Shown here one piece after another: positions 1 through 6,949 of a DNA stretch of 12,466 nucleotides. A program made the translations under genes and the position numbers. This stretch comes from JALYOK01 sp031419835. Its GTDB lineage: Bacteria; Pseudomonadota; Gammaproteobacteria; Burkholderiales; JALYOK01. The number at the start of each line of letters is the position of its first letter. The stretch's first letter is position 1. The stretch spans positions 1 through 12,466 of the forward strand of contig JANOLP010000243.1 of NCBI GenBank assembly GCA_031419835.1, read 5' to 3'. The notes beneath the pieces are model-generated. The model saw only the letters and a list, made by a program, of their open reading frames with translations, did not search any database and was not told where the DNA came from.

Positions 1-1345
1 CGATCGGCATTGGGCTAAGGCTGCCAAGATCGTCGTTCCACAACCGATCGCGCTGCCAGAAAATGACTGCGATGCCGAGCGCGGCCAGCATCCACACAAG
101 CCATTTCAACTTCGGCGCAAACGCGGCGAAGCGAAGTAAACCGCGTTGCAACCCGCTGCCGATCGGGGCACTAAATCCGGCCGGCATGAAATGTGGCAGT
201 AACCAGCGCGTGACTAACAGCGCAGTGACGATACCCGCAATCGAAAACAAACCGAGCTGCCCAAGGCCGGGAAATCCGGAAAAAAACATCGCGCTAAATC
301 CGGCAACGGACGTCAGCACACCGAGCCGCAACGTCGGCCAAATGCGCGCCAGCGATTCACGCGCTGGACGTTCGCGCGATTGCTGTGTGAACAAATAAAT
401 CGCGTAATCGACTGCTTCGCCGATCAACGTCACGCCGAATCCGAGTGTGATGCCGTGCACCGCACCATAGGCCACGCTCACGGCGCTGATACCCACCAGA
501 ACGCCGGTGCCGACCGGTAACAAACCAAGCAACAAAACCCGCGGCGAGCGATAAAACCACAGGATCAACGCGGCAACTAACAACGTGGCGATGGTCGAAT
601 TTTTCGTCGCATCGGAGCGAATCGCTTCGCGCGTATTGATCGCAAAAACGCCGGGGCCGATTGCGAGTAGCTTCAGTTGTTGCTCACCAGCAATTTTTGC
701 GAATCGCTCACGAATGTCTTTTTGAATCACTTCTTGCGCGTCAAGATCGAAGCCCGGCGCTTTAGTTTGCGCAACCAGCAATGCGCGCTTACCATCGCGC
801 GAAAACCACACGCCGTCACGCTGCGCCGGACGGCTCTCGCCTTCGAATTGTTCGATCAGATGAATAAATTCGCCGCTCGGATCTTCCGGCAAAATTCGCT
901 TAACCAACATGCCGAGCGGCGAACCGAGCAGATCAAGATTATTTTCTAGCGATTGTCGCAATCCTTCCTTGGAAAAGCGTTGCGGTGTGACGGCGTCGCT
1001 CAACACATAGCGATTCTTCAACAAATAATCGCGTTCCGGCCCCATGCGCGTTTCGTCGCCGTTTTGCACATAGGCCAAGCTCGGCATCGCGGCGAGCTGA
1101 TCGAGAAACGCCTTGCTAGCGGCAACTCGTTGCGCTTCGTTACCACCCTCGATCGCCAGCAACAAAATGCGCGACACCACGCCGTCTTGCAATTGATCGA
1201 CCAGAATTTGCTGCGCTTCGCTTGGCTTACTCGGCAAAAACGCGCTGATATCACCGGTAATCGTGGTATTACGGATGATCCAAACAGACGCCAGCACCAC
1301 CAACAACCAAACAATCGCAGCGCGCAGCGCAGCGGACTTCAACAT
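1..1345 (-). CDS. MMPL/RND-family exporter of the aryl polyene cluster (N-terminal 448 residues; C-terminus beyond the window)
   Basis: Reverse-strand reading gives an uninterrupted frame from an ATG at 1345 to the window edge. It opens with MLKSAALRAAIVW and one N-terminal membrane helix (about residues 8-24). A periplasmic loop of about 230 residues follows, then a bundle of membrane helices from about residue 250 that contains GEAVDYAIYLF. This layout, with an acidic residue pair in the helix after the loop, is that of half an MMPL/RND permease; the second half must lie left of position 1. An in-frame TAG lies 21 bp upstream of the ATG with no other start between, so this start is firm. 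It is the last visible gene of the minus-strand operon, 49 bp after the LolA-like gene. In aryl polyene clusters an MMPL protein beside a LolA-like carrier is thought to move the lipid-linked polyene to the outer membrane. The family call is firm; the cargo is inferred from context. Confidence 0.88.
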   Translation of the reverse strand, partial: MLKSAALRAAIVWLLVVLASVWIIRNTTITGDISAFLPSKPSEAQQILVDQLQDGVVSRILLLAIEGGNEAQRVAASKAFLDQLAAMPSLAYVQNGDETRMGPERDYLLKNRYVLSDAVTPQRFSKEGLRQSLENNLDLLGSPLGMLVKRILPEDPSGEFIHLIEQFEGESRPAQRDGVWFSRDGKRALLVAQTKAPGFDLDAQEVIQKDIRERFAKIAGEQQLKLLAIGPGVFAINTREAIRSDATKNSTIATLLVAALILWFYRSPRVLLLGLLPVGTGVLVGISAVSVAYGAVHGITLGFGVTLIGEAVDYAIYLFTQQSRERPARESLARIWPTLRLGVLTSVAGFSAMFFSGFPGLGQLGLFSIAGIVTALLVTRWLLPHFMPAGFSAPIGSGLQRGLLRFAAFAPKLKWLVWMLAALGIAVIFWQRDRLWNDDLGSLSPMPI

Positions 1346-1351
1346 GCACCC

Positions 1352-1389
1352 TTGCCAGGCGGCAATCTAGATGCGCTCGTCAGGCCTGG
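1352..1389. repeat. Inverted repeat at the lolA-MMPL junction
   Basis: GCCAGGC (about 1353-1359) is repeated inverted as GCCTGGC about 24 bases further on. On the transcribed minus strand, the hairpin would lie between the LolA-like stop and the MMPL start. It would partly cover the weak AAGGG ribosome site in front of the MMPL ATG. It has no U-run, so it is not a terminator. It might modulate MMPL translation or be chance. Confidence 0.25.
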
Positions 1390-1394
1390 CATCG

Positions 1395-2018
1395 CTACGA
1401 AGCAATATCCATGCGGCTTCTGGCGATACCGTGCGGTGCAGCGCTGGTCACAACATCACCGATCACGGTCATGACCGAACGATCGCCATCCGCTTCGGTA
1501 ACTTCAATTGTGTTGACGCGATCTTTGCTACCACCGATCACGATCGACTGAATCAGCGCCGCCATTTTCTTTTCCGTGGGCTGCAATTGCAATTGCCAAA
1601 CTTGGCGGGTGCCATCGAGCTTCACTTTGTAGAATTGCCGTAGCGCCGACAGATCGCCCTTAAGCGTGCCACGAATACTTTCGACAAAGGCCCACAACAC
1701 CGGGTAATCTTGAATTTGCAGCGATCGCTTGCGGCCGCGCATTTCGATGGTCAACAGATCTTGATCGACCACCATGCTCTCGGGTTTCGGCGTGAGCGTA
1801 ATTTTTTCCAGGCGGTAGGGCGCGGTGTAATTCAACTGGCCGGACGATTCTAACGGCGCACTGAGCAGCTTCAAATATTTTTTCTCAACGAAGGTACCCT
1901 TCGCCTGTTTCACGCGACCGAGATCGATCATCAACTCCGACAATCCCCACGCGGGCTCTGCGCCGTAAGCCGGCAGCGCGAACACGATCAACAGCAGCAT
2001 GCATTTAAGTTTTGTCAT
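1395..2018 (-). CDS. LolA-like outer-membrane lipoprotein carrier of the aryl polyene cluster
   Basis: With the start at 2018 the protein is 207 residues and begins MTKLKCMLLLIVFALPAYG. This is a classic signal peptide with cleavage likely after AYG, so the mature protein is periplasmic. A longer start at 2036 adds MIFGTA before the same peptide. I prefer 2018 because it places the positive charges at the very N-terminus and a GGAA-like ribosome site lies just upstream on that strand. The mature part alternates short beta-rich stretches (KGTFVEKKYLKLL, SGQLNYTAPYRLEKI, FYKVKLDGTRQVWQLQLQP) as in LolA-fold proteins. Its start overlaps the end of the acyltransferase gene by 14 bp and it precedes the MMPL gene, the usual order in aryl polyene clusters. 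There it is thought to shuttle the finished lipid-linked polyene across the periplasm. It is not housekeeping LolA, given this context. Confidence 0.82.
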   Translation of the reverse strand: MTKLKCMLLLIVFALPAYGAEPAWGLSELMIDLGRVKQAKGTFVEKKYLKLLSAPLESSGQLNYTAPYRLEKITLTPKPESMVVDQDLLTIEMRGRKRSLQIQDYPVLWAFVESIRGTLKGDLSALRQFYKVKLDGTRQVWQLQLQPTEKKMAALIQSIVIGGSKDRVNTIEVTEADGDRSVMTVIGDVVTSAAPHGIARSRMDIAS

Positions 2019-2907
2019 CGCTGTTCCAAAAATCAAAAAAGTTAAACCAGTTATAGGGCGCCAGGCGGCAATAATGCTCTAAGCGCTCGACGTAAAGCTG
2101 TTGCCCAGATTGAATAACGCGTTCGCGCTCTTTGCGGTCGACTGGTTCGCCGTCGACGATTTTCTCGAAGTATAAATCATAGCGATTGCCGCCTCGATAC
2201 AAACCGATCATCAACACCACAGGGCACTTGAGCATCGCCGCTAAACGAAATGGCGCATCGGGGAACTCGGCAATTTCACCTAAAAACGGGAATTTGATCT
2301 GGCCCGATTCGCTGATAGCGCGATCGCCGAGCATGCCAACTAATTCGCCGGCATTAAGGTGCTCGCCGATTTTTAGCATCGAATCGAGCTTACCCAGGCC
2401 GATCACATTCATTTTGAATTTCGGATTAACGGCGTTCAACACCGCGTTCAACTTGCGCGCAATATCCTCATACATCAACATCCGCACCGTCACGCCACGG
2501 CCTTTCTCGGCTAGGGCACGTAGAATCTCGAAACTACCTAGGTGCGCGCCAAGTAATAACGCGCCGCGCTTGTTATCGACCAAATTAAGCAAAGGCTCAT
2601 GGCCATGGCTTTGAATATCGAACAGATCAAAACGATCGCTAAGTAAAAATACACGATCCAATGCGACAGCGGCGAACGTAAAGTAATGTTGAAATACATC
2701 GCGCCAACCGGCCGGCCGACCCAGCGCTCGCGACAAATATTGCTTAGAGGAGCGCCGTGCTTTGACGGAAAACAGAATGAAATATAGGCAAATCGGATAA
2801 AGTAACCACTGCCCAACACGCCGGCCTAATACCGAGGTAATCCACACCAAGGTTCGTAACGCGAAAACATTGCTGCGTTCCGTCTGCGCAAGCCATTGCG
2901 GATTCAT
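2005..2907 (-). CDS. Lysophospholipid acyltransferase, LpxL/HtrB family (aryl polyene cluster)
   Basis: The 300-residue protein has an N-terminal hydrophobic segment (about residues 18-48). It then carries the family's catalytic HX4E motif as AHLGSFE (His122, Glu127), a GDRAI segment at 194-198, and a C-terminal YNWFNFFDFW block typical of LpxL-like acyltransferases. The protein probably sits at the inner face of the cytoplasmic membrane and transfers an acyl chain from an acyl-ACP. In aryl polyene clusters such an enzyme is thought to help build the lipid anchor that carries the polyene. Length matches the family (about 300). The start ATG at 2907 overlaps the stop of the upstream dehydratase in an ATGA, indicating translational coupling. 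Family membership is firm; the exact acceptor lipid is not visible from sequence. Confidence 0.88.
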   Translation of the reverse strand: MNPQWLAQTERSNVFALRTLVWITSVLGRRVGQWLLYPICLYFILFSVKARRSSKQYLSRALGRPAGWRDVFQHYFTFAAVALDRVFLLSDRFDLFDIQSHGHEPLLNLVDNKRGALLLGAHLGSFEILRALAEKGRGVTVRMLMYEDIARKLNAVLNAVNPKFKMNVIGLGKLDSMLKIGEHLNAGELVGMLGDRAISESGQIKFPFLGEIAEFPDAPFRLAAMLKCPVVLMIGLYRGGNRYDLYFEKIVDGEPVDRKERERVIQSGQQLYVERLEHYCRLAPYNWFNFFDFWNSDDKT

Positions 2908-3215
2908 GGCTTAGTATCGGTGATGGAATAGTCGAAGCTACCGGACAAAACCAAAATATCCGCGACGCTGCATTGGAACTTCACTTGAGTGGCCGTAATT
3001 GCCTCAAATTGAATGGCAACGGTATCGCCGGGCCGTGTCGGACTTAAAAACTTAGCCACTTTTACGGTGGCCTTTTCTAGCCGCGCAGCAATGATTTTTT
3101 CCCACGCATGAATGACTTCGCTCAGCAGCAATGCGCCGGGCACAATTGGATTTCCGGGGAAATGGCCCGCGGCCGACGGGTGATCCCGTGGGATGACAAT
3201 GTCGACGCGATGCAT
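2904..3215 (-). CDS. Hotdog-fold 3-hydroxyacyl-ACP dehydratase, ApeI-like
   Basis: This short protein (103 residues) carries the FabA/FabZ signature in DHPSAAGHFPGNPIVPGALL: His18 in HFPG and Glu33 in LLLSEVI match the catalytic His and acidic residue of hotdog dehydratases. It is shorter than FabZ (about 140-150), consistent with a minimal hotdog subunit. Aryl polyene clusters encode two hotdog proteins, called ApeI and ApeP in Xenorhabdus. This is the ApeI-like one by its place next to the ligase, and the one at 7737-8180 is ApeP-like. It lies 28 bp after the ligase and overlaps the acyltransferase start by 4 bp. The inferred role is dehydration of the beta-hydroxy intermediate to a trans double bond during polyene extension. 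A thioesterase role is the main alternative, but the HFPG motif favours dehydratase. Confidence 0.83.
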   Translation of the reverse strand: MHRVDIVIPRDHPSAAGHFPGNPIVPGALLLSEVIHAWEKIIAARLEKATVKVAKFLSPTRPGDTVAIQFEAITATQVKFQCSVADILVLSGSFDYSITDTKP

Positions 3216-3243
3216 GGAAAAAAACGCAGCTTTGTTGAAAAAA

Positions 3244-4569
3244 TTAACCGCGCAATGTTAGCACGAGGGCCGCGATCGCCTCGCGCGGCAGCTTGCCAGT
3301 GCTATTGCGCGGGAGCGCGTCGACAAAATAAATCGGCCGCGGTAAAAACGCAGCATCAATACGCGTGCGTAGCTCGGCCAGGATTTGCGCGGCGCTTATG
3401 TCTTGCGCTACAACCAGTGCTGTCAAACGCGTGATGCTGTGGTCTTGTTCGTCAGGCATGAAAAATACGCCATCGGTCACACCGGCAATTGCGTTCAGAT
3501 GAAAATTCAGATTCGCGAGCGACGTGCGTTTTCCGGCGATGTTAATAACGTCCGCCGTGCGGCCGTGCAGTATAAAGTGCTCGTCGTCGATGACGTCGAT
3601 CACGTCTAATAACTTCGCTTCGATTTCAACGGATCCGCCGTGCGTGTACACCTCGTCGCCGCGCGCGTAAACACGTATATCGCGATAGGTTTCCCAGGTC
3701 GGATCAACTACCGTGCGCCGCGTTGCAACTTGGCCTGCTTCGGTGCAGCCGTAGACTTCGTACAACGGCACACCCAATTTAGATTCCGCTGATTGCGCCA
3801 AGTCGAGTGGCAGCGGCGCAGTGGCGCTAACTACGCAAGCAAGATCCGGCACCGACACTTCATCGCTTAGCAACGCACGCAAGTGAAAGGGCGTGGTGAC
3901 CAACACGCGCGCGCCACTTATCTGCGACAAGGCCGCACGAATATCCGCAGGATAAAACGGGTGGCCGCCGAAAAACGCAATTCCGGTTTGCAGCGCCAAA
4001 ATTAAACTCGATTCCAGTCCGTACATATGCTGCGGCGGAATGGTGCCGACCAAGGTCGTCTCGGAATTGGCGATGAGGGCAAATCGTTCCGCCTGGGCAA
4101 CTGCGCCGTTCGCGACGCCCCCCCAAGTTTTGACATGCGCGCTCGGCCTCCCGGTGGAGCCGGAAGTAAACACATAAGCTGCGACTTGTTCTGCAGGGAT
4201 CGTCGGCACAACGTATGGCGCGGCAGAATCGTATTTAATCTCCGGGAAATCGAAGCGCTCCAGATCGATTCCGCTGAGTGGCCCATCAGCAAGACTATAG
4301 AGTCCCGGATGATCTTCGACGAGCGAGGCTACAAATGCGGGGGTGTAGTTCGGCGGCAACAAACTGATCTGGCCGCGTAACAACGCCGCGCACAGCCCGA
4401 CGGCAAAACGATAGCGATCGCCGCACAAGTTAATTACAAAGCGCCGCGTCGGCAATTGCGCGGCGAGCGCGCGAACTTCGCCGACGAAACGCGCCGCGCT
4501 GATGGTCTCTGCCGCTCGATAGGCGACAAGTTGTTCCGCCCGCCGGTGTTGAATCAATGGAATCGACAT
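3244..4569 (-). CDS. Acyl-ACP synthetase / AMP-dependent ligase, ApeH-like (aryl acid loading)
   Basis: The 441-residue protein shows the ANL adenylation motifs in order: P-loop TSGSTGRPSAHVK (135-147), YGCTEAG (273-279), GRTAD (336-340) and the C-terminal NSTGK with Lys426. All key residues for adenylation and thioester transfer are therefore present. It is shorter than typical acyl-CoA ligases (500-600), as is usual for the ligase of aryl polyene clusters. By analogy with ApeH it would activate an aryl acid such as 4-hydroxybenzoate as the AMP ester and load it onto the ACP encoded at 5240-5515, giving the starter unit. It lies 11 bp after the COG4648 gene and 28 bp before the dehydratase gene in the same operon. 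The adenylating function is clear; the substrate is inferred. Confidence 0.87.
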   Translation of the reverse strand: MSIPLIQHRRAEQLVAYRAAETISAARFVGEVRALAAQLPTRRFVINLCGDRYRFAVGLCAALLRGQISLLPPNYTPAFVASLVEDHPGLYSLADGPLSGIDLERFDFPEIKYDSAAPYVVPTIPAEQVAAYVFTSGSTGRPSAHVKTWGGVANGAVAQAERFALIANSETTLVGTIPPQHMYGLESSLILALQTGIAFFGGHPFYPADIRAALSQISGARVLVTTPFHLRALLSDEVSVPDLACVVSATAPLPLDLAQSAESKLGVPLYEVYGCTEAGQVATRRTVVDPTWETYRDIRVYARGDEVYTHGGSVEIEAKLLDVIDVIDDEHFILHGRTADVINIAGKRTSLANLNFHLNAIAGVTDGVFFMPDEQDHSITRLTALVVAQDISAAQILAELRTRIDAAFLPRPIYFVDALPRNSTGKLPREAIAALVLTLRG

Positions 4570-4580
4570 AGCTGCAAGGC

Positions 4581-5234
4581 TTAACTGGTTTTCGATTTTC
4601 CGTCGGTGTGGTCCGCCATGGCCTGCACGCCCTTGAAAATCGACACGTGTGGAAAATTCGGAATGGATCTAATGCGGTAAAAATACTCGCCGACGAACAG
4701 CAGAATCGCTAATGGAATGCCCAGCACGTTGGCGAAGAAGGACCACACCGTTAGCGGCGCGAAGAAATACAACAGCAGCGAGATGCCGATGGTTGCCGCG
4801 AAATAGATCGTCCAAACCCATGTGACGGTCACCGTATAAGCAGCGATTTCGGTCGGCAACGACCCATGCACGCGGCGCGCCAAACTGGAAATTAACGGCT
4901 CGCGACCCGGCAGCAAGGTGCCGCCAAACAAAATCATTAACAACGAATTGAACAATAAGTGTTCAATAAAATACGAGGCGGAATAATCAATCCAATTCTC
5001 GGACCACGCCAGCCCCAGCAATAACATGCCAACAGCGAGTATTAGCGCGGTTCTCAGCGCATGCTTGGTACTTCGCATCAGCCAGAAAACATAACTGACG
5101 ACCGGCAGCAATGCGAGGCCAATGCCGAATGGCCCTGCCGCATTTTTCACAACACAAAAATGCAAAATAAACGGATAGGCCACCACGGCGGCAACGGTAA
5201 TAACTTTGATGCGCCAACCGGCGCTATCTGTCAC
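4581..5234 (-). CDS. COG4648-type integral membrane protein of the aryl polyene cluster
   Basis: This 217-residue protein has five or so hydrophobic segments (about residues 9-27, 34-52, 60-78, 93-105 and a long stretch around 135-180) and a cytoplasmic-looking charged tail ending in DHTDGKSKTS. I recognise it by its overall look and position as the conserved membrane protein that accompanies the ACP and ligase in aryl polyene clusters (COG4648 family). Its biochemical role is unknown. It could scaffold the synthesis complex at the inner membrane or take part in handing the polyene to the lipid acceptor. It starts 5 bp after the ACP stop and ends 11 bp before the ligase start, so it is transcribed with both. 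There are no catalytic motifs I can name. Confidence 0.75.
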   Translation of the reverse strand: MTDSAGWRIKVITVAAVVAYPFILHFCVVKNAAGPFGIGLALLPVVSYVFWLMRSTKHALRTALILAVGMLLLGLAWSENWIDYSASYFIEHLLFNSLLMILFGGTLLPGREPLISSLARRVHGSLPTEIAAYTVTVTWVWTIYFAATIGISLLLYFFAPLTVWSFFANVLGIPLAILLFVGEYFYRIRSIPNFPHVSIFKGVQAMADHTDGKSKTS

Positions 5235-5239
5235 GGGAA

Positions 5240-5515
5240 TTATTTCGTTCGGTTCGCTTCGATGTGCTGATTGAGGCTGCGTAGCGACGTGAAAATGCGA
5301 ACGTTGTCGCTGTCGTCGGACTTAATTTGAAAGCCATACCTCTTGGAAACCGCGAGAGCGACTTCGAGGATATCGATGGAATCAAGGCCCAGGCCATCTT
5401 TATAGAGCGGGGCGTCCGGCTCGATATGATCGGCCTCCACTTCGAGATTCAAAGTCGAAACAATCAGTACAGCAAGATCGCGTTCTTGGCCGGTCAATGC
5501 TTGGATATTGCTCAT
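5240..5515 (-). CDS. Acyl carrier protein of the aryl polyene cluster
   Basis: A 91-residue acidic protein with the phosphopantetheine attachment motif GLGLDSIDILE; Ser46 is the expected modified residue. Helix II and the downstream ALAVSKRYGFQI segment fit type II ACPs. It is the first gene of the minus-strand operon and the likely carrier for the aryl starter and the growing polyene. Larger aryl polyene clusters have two ACPs side by side; here only one is visible. The start ATG at 5515 has no clear Shine-Dalgarno sequence. It lies about 48 bp downstream of a perfect TATAAT (5568-5563 on this strand), which supports it as the first gene of the transcript. Confidence 0.93.
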   Translation of the reverse strand: MSNIQALTGQERDLAVLIVSTLNLEVEADHIEPDAPLYKDGLGLDSIDILEVALAVSKRYGFQIKSDDSDNVRIFTSLRSLNQHIEANRTK

Positions 5516-5562
5516 AATCGGGCTTGGTTTGGCGTAACAGCCGTTCAGTCGCTAGAGTTGAT

Positions 5563-5591
5563 ATTATACGGGTAAGGATTAATTTGCCCAA
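5563..5591 (-). promoter_or_regulatory. Candidate sigma-70 promoter for the minus-strand operon
   Basis: On the minus strand a perfect -10 hexamer TATAAT occupies 5568 to 5563. A weak -35 (TTGGGC) lies about 17 bases upstream. Transcription would begin near 5556, leaving a leader of about 40 bases before the ACP start at 5515. The -10 is perfect but the -35 is poor, so an activator may be needed. Confidence 0.45.
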
Positions 5592-5611
5592 ATCCCGCCT
5601 GGCGTTAAAAT
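5584..5611 (+). promoter_or_regulatory. Candidate promoter for the plus-strand operon, possibly giving a leaderless mRNA
   Basis: TTGCCC (5584-5589) and TAAAAT (5606-5611) are spaced 16 bases apart, with 4/6 and 5/6 matches to the sigma-70 consensus. The -10 is only 7 bases from the ketosynthase ATG at 5619, so the transcript would begin at or next to the start codon. No Shine-Dalgarno sequence is seen in front of that ATG, which fits leaderless translation. It overlaps the divergent promoter on the other strand. Confidence 0.3.
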
Positions 5612-5618
5612 AACAACT

Positions 5619-6812
5619 ATGCAGCCACTGATTGTTCGAAATTACACAACCGCAAACTGCGTCGGCGTTGGCCGCGAAGCCTTGTACCGCGCGTTACGCG
5701 AGCGGCGCTCGGGTCTCAGCCATTGCGCATTTGAAACCGTCGATCTTGACACCTATGTCGGCCAAGTGCCCGATGATGAGCTCGCGCCTTTACGCAACGA
5801 TCTCACGGATTTTGAATGCCGTAACAATCGCCTGGCGCAATTGGGTCTGCGACAAGATGGCTTCGAACAAGCTGTGGCGCGCCTGCGCGAGCGCTTTGGT
5901 GCTTCGCGAATCGGCGTATTTATCGGCACCAGCACGGCAGGCATTCTGCAAACTGAGCTCGCTTATCGCCGCCGCGGCCCGAATAACGGCGCGTTGCCTG
6001 CTGATTTTCGCTACGAACATACGCACAACACATTTTCGCCGGCGAGTTTTGTGCAGCGCTATTTGGGCTTGACCGGTCCAGCGGTCGCGGTGTCGTCGGC
6101 CTGCTCGTCGAGCGCAAAAGTGTTTGGCAACGCACAACGCATGATCGCGGCGGGACTGTGCGATGCAGCGATCGTCGGCGGTGTCGATAGCTTGTGCCTG
6201 ACGACGCTGTACGGATTTAATTCCCTGCAATTGGTTTCGAAAAATCCTTGCAAACCGTTTGACGCAGCCCGCGACGGCATTTCCATTGGCGAAGCGTCGG
6301 GTTTCGCGTTGCTGGAAAGATCCGATACGCCGATTGCGGGCGATCAACTCGCAGTACTCGGTGTGGGCGAAAGTTGCGATGCCTATCATATGTCCACACC
6401 CCATCCCGAAGGATTGGGTGCGCGCATGGCGATGCAAGGCGCGCTAGTCCAGGCCCGGCTTGGCATCACAGACATCGACTACATCAACCTGCACGGCACG
6501 GCTACGCGCAGCAACGATGCGACCGAAGCGCTCGCGGTCAACATGATTTTTGGTGATCGCGTAGCGGCAAGCTCTACCAAAGGCTGGACTGGCCACACGT
6601 TGGGCGCAGCGGGAATTATTGAAGCGATTATTTCGTTCATTGCGATCGAAGAAAATTTTATGCCCGGCAGCATGCACACCGACACGATCGATCCCAGCGT
6701 TTCGATTCGATATTTAAAAGAGAACAGGCAAGGTCAGGTAAAACGCGTACTGAGCAACTCCTTTGGCTTTGGCGGCACGAACTGCAGCCTCGTCGTCGGG
6801 CGATGTCCATGA
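5619..6812 (+). CDS. Beta-ketoacyl-ACP synthase, ApeO-like (aryl polyene extension)
   Basis: The 397-residue protein has the full thiolase-fold ketosynthase set: nucleophile Cys162 in SSACSSS, His292 in LHGTATRSND, Lys321 and His326 in KGWTGHTLGAAG, and the C-terminal GFGGTN loop. It is therefore a catalytically competent KS (Cys-His-His), about the length of FabF. Together with the CLF-like protein encoded next it would form the KS:CLF heterodimer that adds two-carbon units to the aryl starter. It is the first gene of the plus-strand operon, divergent from the ACP. No upstream in-frame alternative start or ribosome site is evident, and the ATG at 5619 gives the expected N-terminus with the VGVGREALYRALRERRSGL helix. 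Its TGA stop overlaps an ATG (ATGA, 6809-6812). Confidence 0.93.
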   Translation: MQPLIVRNYTTANCVGVGREALYRALRERRSGLSHCAFETVDLDTYVGQVPDDELAPLRNDLTDFECRNNRLAQLGLRQDGFEQAVARLRERFGASRIGVFIGTSTAGILQTELAYRRRGPNNGALPADFRYEHTHNTFSPASFVQRYLGLTGPAVAVSSACSSSAKVFGNAQRMIAAGLCDAAIVGGVDSLCLTTLYGFNSLQLVSKNPCKPFDAARDGISIGEASGFALLERSDTPIAGDQLAVLGVGESCDAYHMSTPHPEGLGARMAMQGALVQARLGITDIDYINLHGTATRSNDATEALAVNMIFGDRVAASSTKGWTGHTLGAAGIIEAIISFIAIEENFMPGSMHTDTIDPSVSIRYLKENRQGQVKRVLSNSFGFGGTNCSLVVGRCP

Positions 6813-6949
6813 CCCACCGCAAAGAGGTAGGGTGGATCAAGCGTAGCGGATCCACCAAATGGTTTAGCGATACTCAGCCTGGTGGATCCGCTACGCTTGA
6901 TCCACCCTACGACGGCATGGTTAGCGCCGGATCAGGCGACGTTCAATGA
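6809..6949 (+). CDS. 46-codon open frame bridging the ketosynthase and CLF genes through the REP doublet
   Basis: An ATG at 6809 overlaps the ketosynthase stop (ATGA). From there the frame is open for 46 codons, beginning MTHRKEVGWIKRSGS and reading straight through both arms and the loop of the inverted repeat. It ends at a TGA (6947-6949) that overlaps the first ATG of the CLF gene (again ATGA). The peptide is repeat-derived and I know no function for it. What matters may be the act of translation: a ribosome could reinitiate after the ketosynthase, cross the hairpins and deliver translation to the CLF start. It may equally be a chance open frame. Confidence 0.3.
   Translation: MTHRKEVGWIKRSGSTKWFSDTQPGGSATLDPPYDGMVSAGSGDVQ
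6827..6910. repeat. REP/BIME-like doublet: 30-bp perfect inverted repeat with GTAG feet
   Basis: Left arm 6827-6856 and right arm 6881-6910 are perfect inverted copies of 30 bp, separated by 24 bases (6857-6880). Each arm is itself a hairpin: GGTGGATC and GATCCACC pair around a 10-base loop (aagcgtagcg). Each is preceded at its outer foot by the tetranucleotide GTAG (CTAC on the right). A short palindrome with a GTAG-type foot, present as two inverted copies, is the form of REP elements and BIMEs mobilised by RAYT (TnpA-REP) transposases. No RAYT gene is in the window. The element sits inside an operon whose other visible junctions overlap by 4-7 bp, so it is a later insertion. Confidence 0.85.

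Noticed and set aside
953..1474. A 173-codon plus-strand open frame
   Set aside because: It is antisense to the MMPL gene and the end of the LolA-like gene, has no recognisable motifs, and the minus-strand reading gives clear families.
5790..6437. A 215-codon minus-strand open frame opposite the ketosynthase
   Set aside because: It is Arg/Ala-rich antisense shadow sequence; the plus strand has an intact ketosynthase with all catalytic residues.
6827..6910. The inverted repeat as a Rho-independent terminator or as IS ends
   Set aside because: No U-run follows, there is no transposase between the arms (24-base loop), and each arm is itself a GTAG-footed hairpin, which fits REP better.
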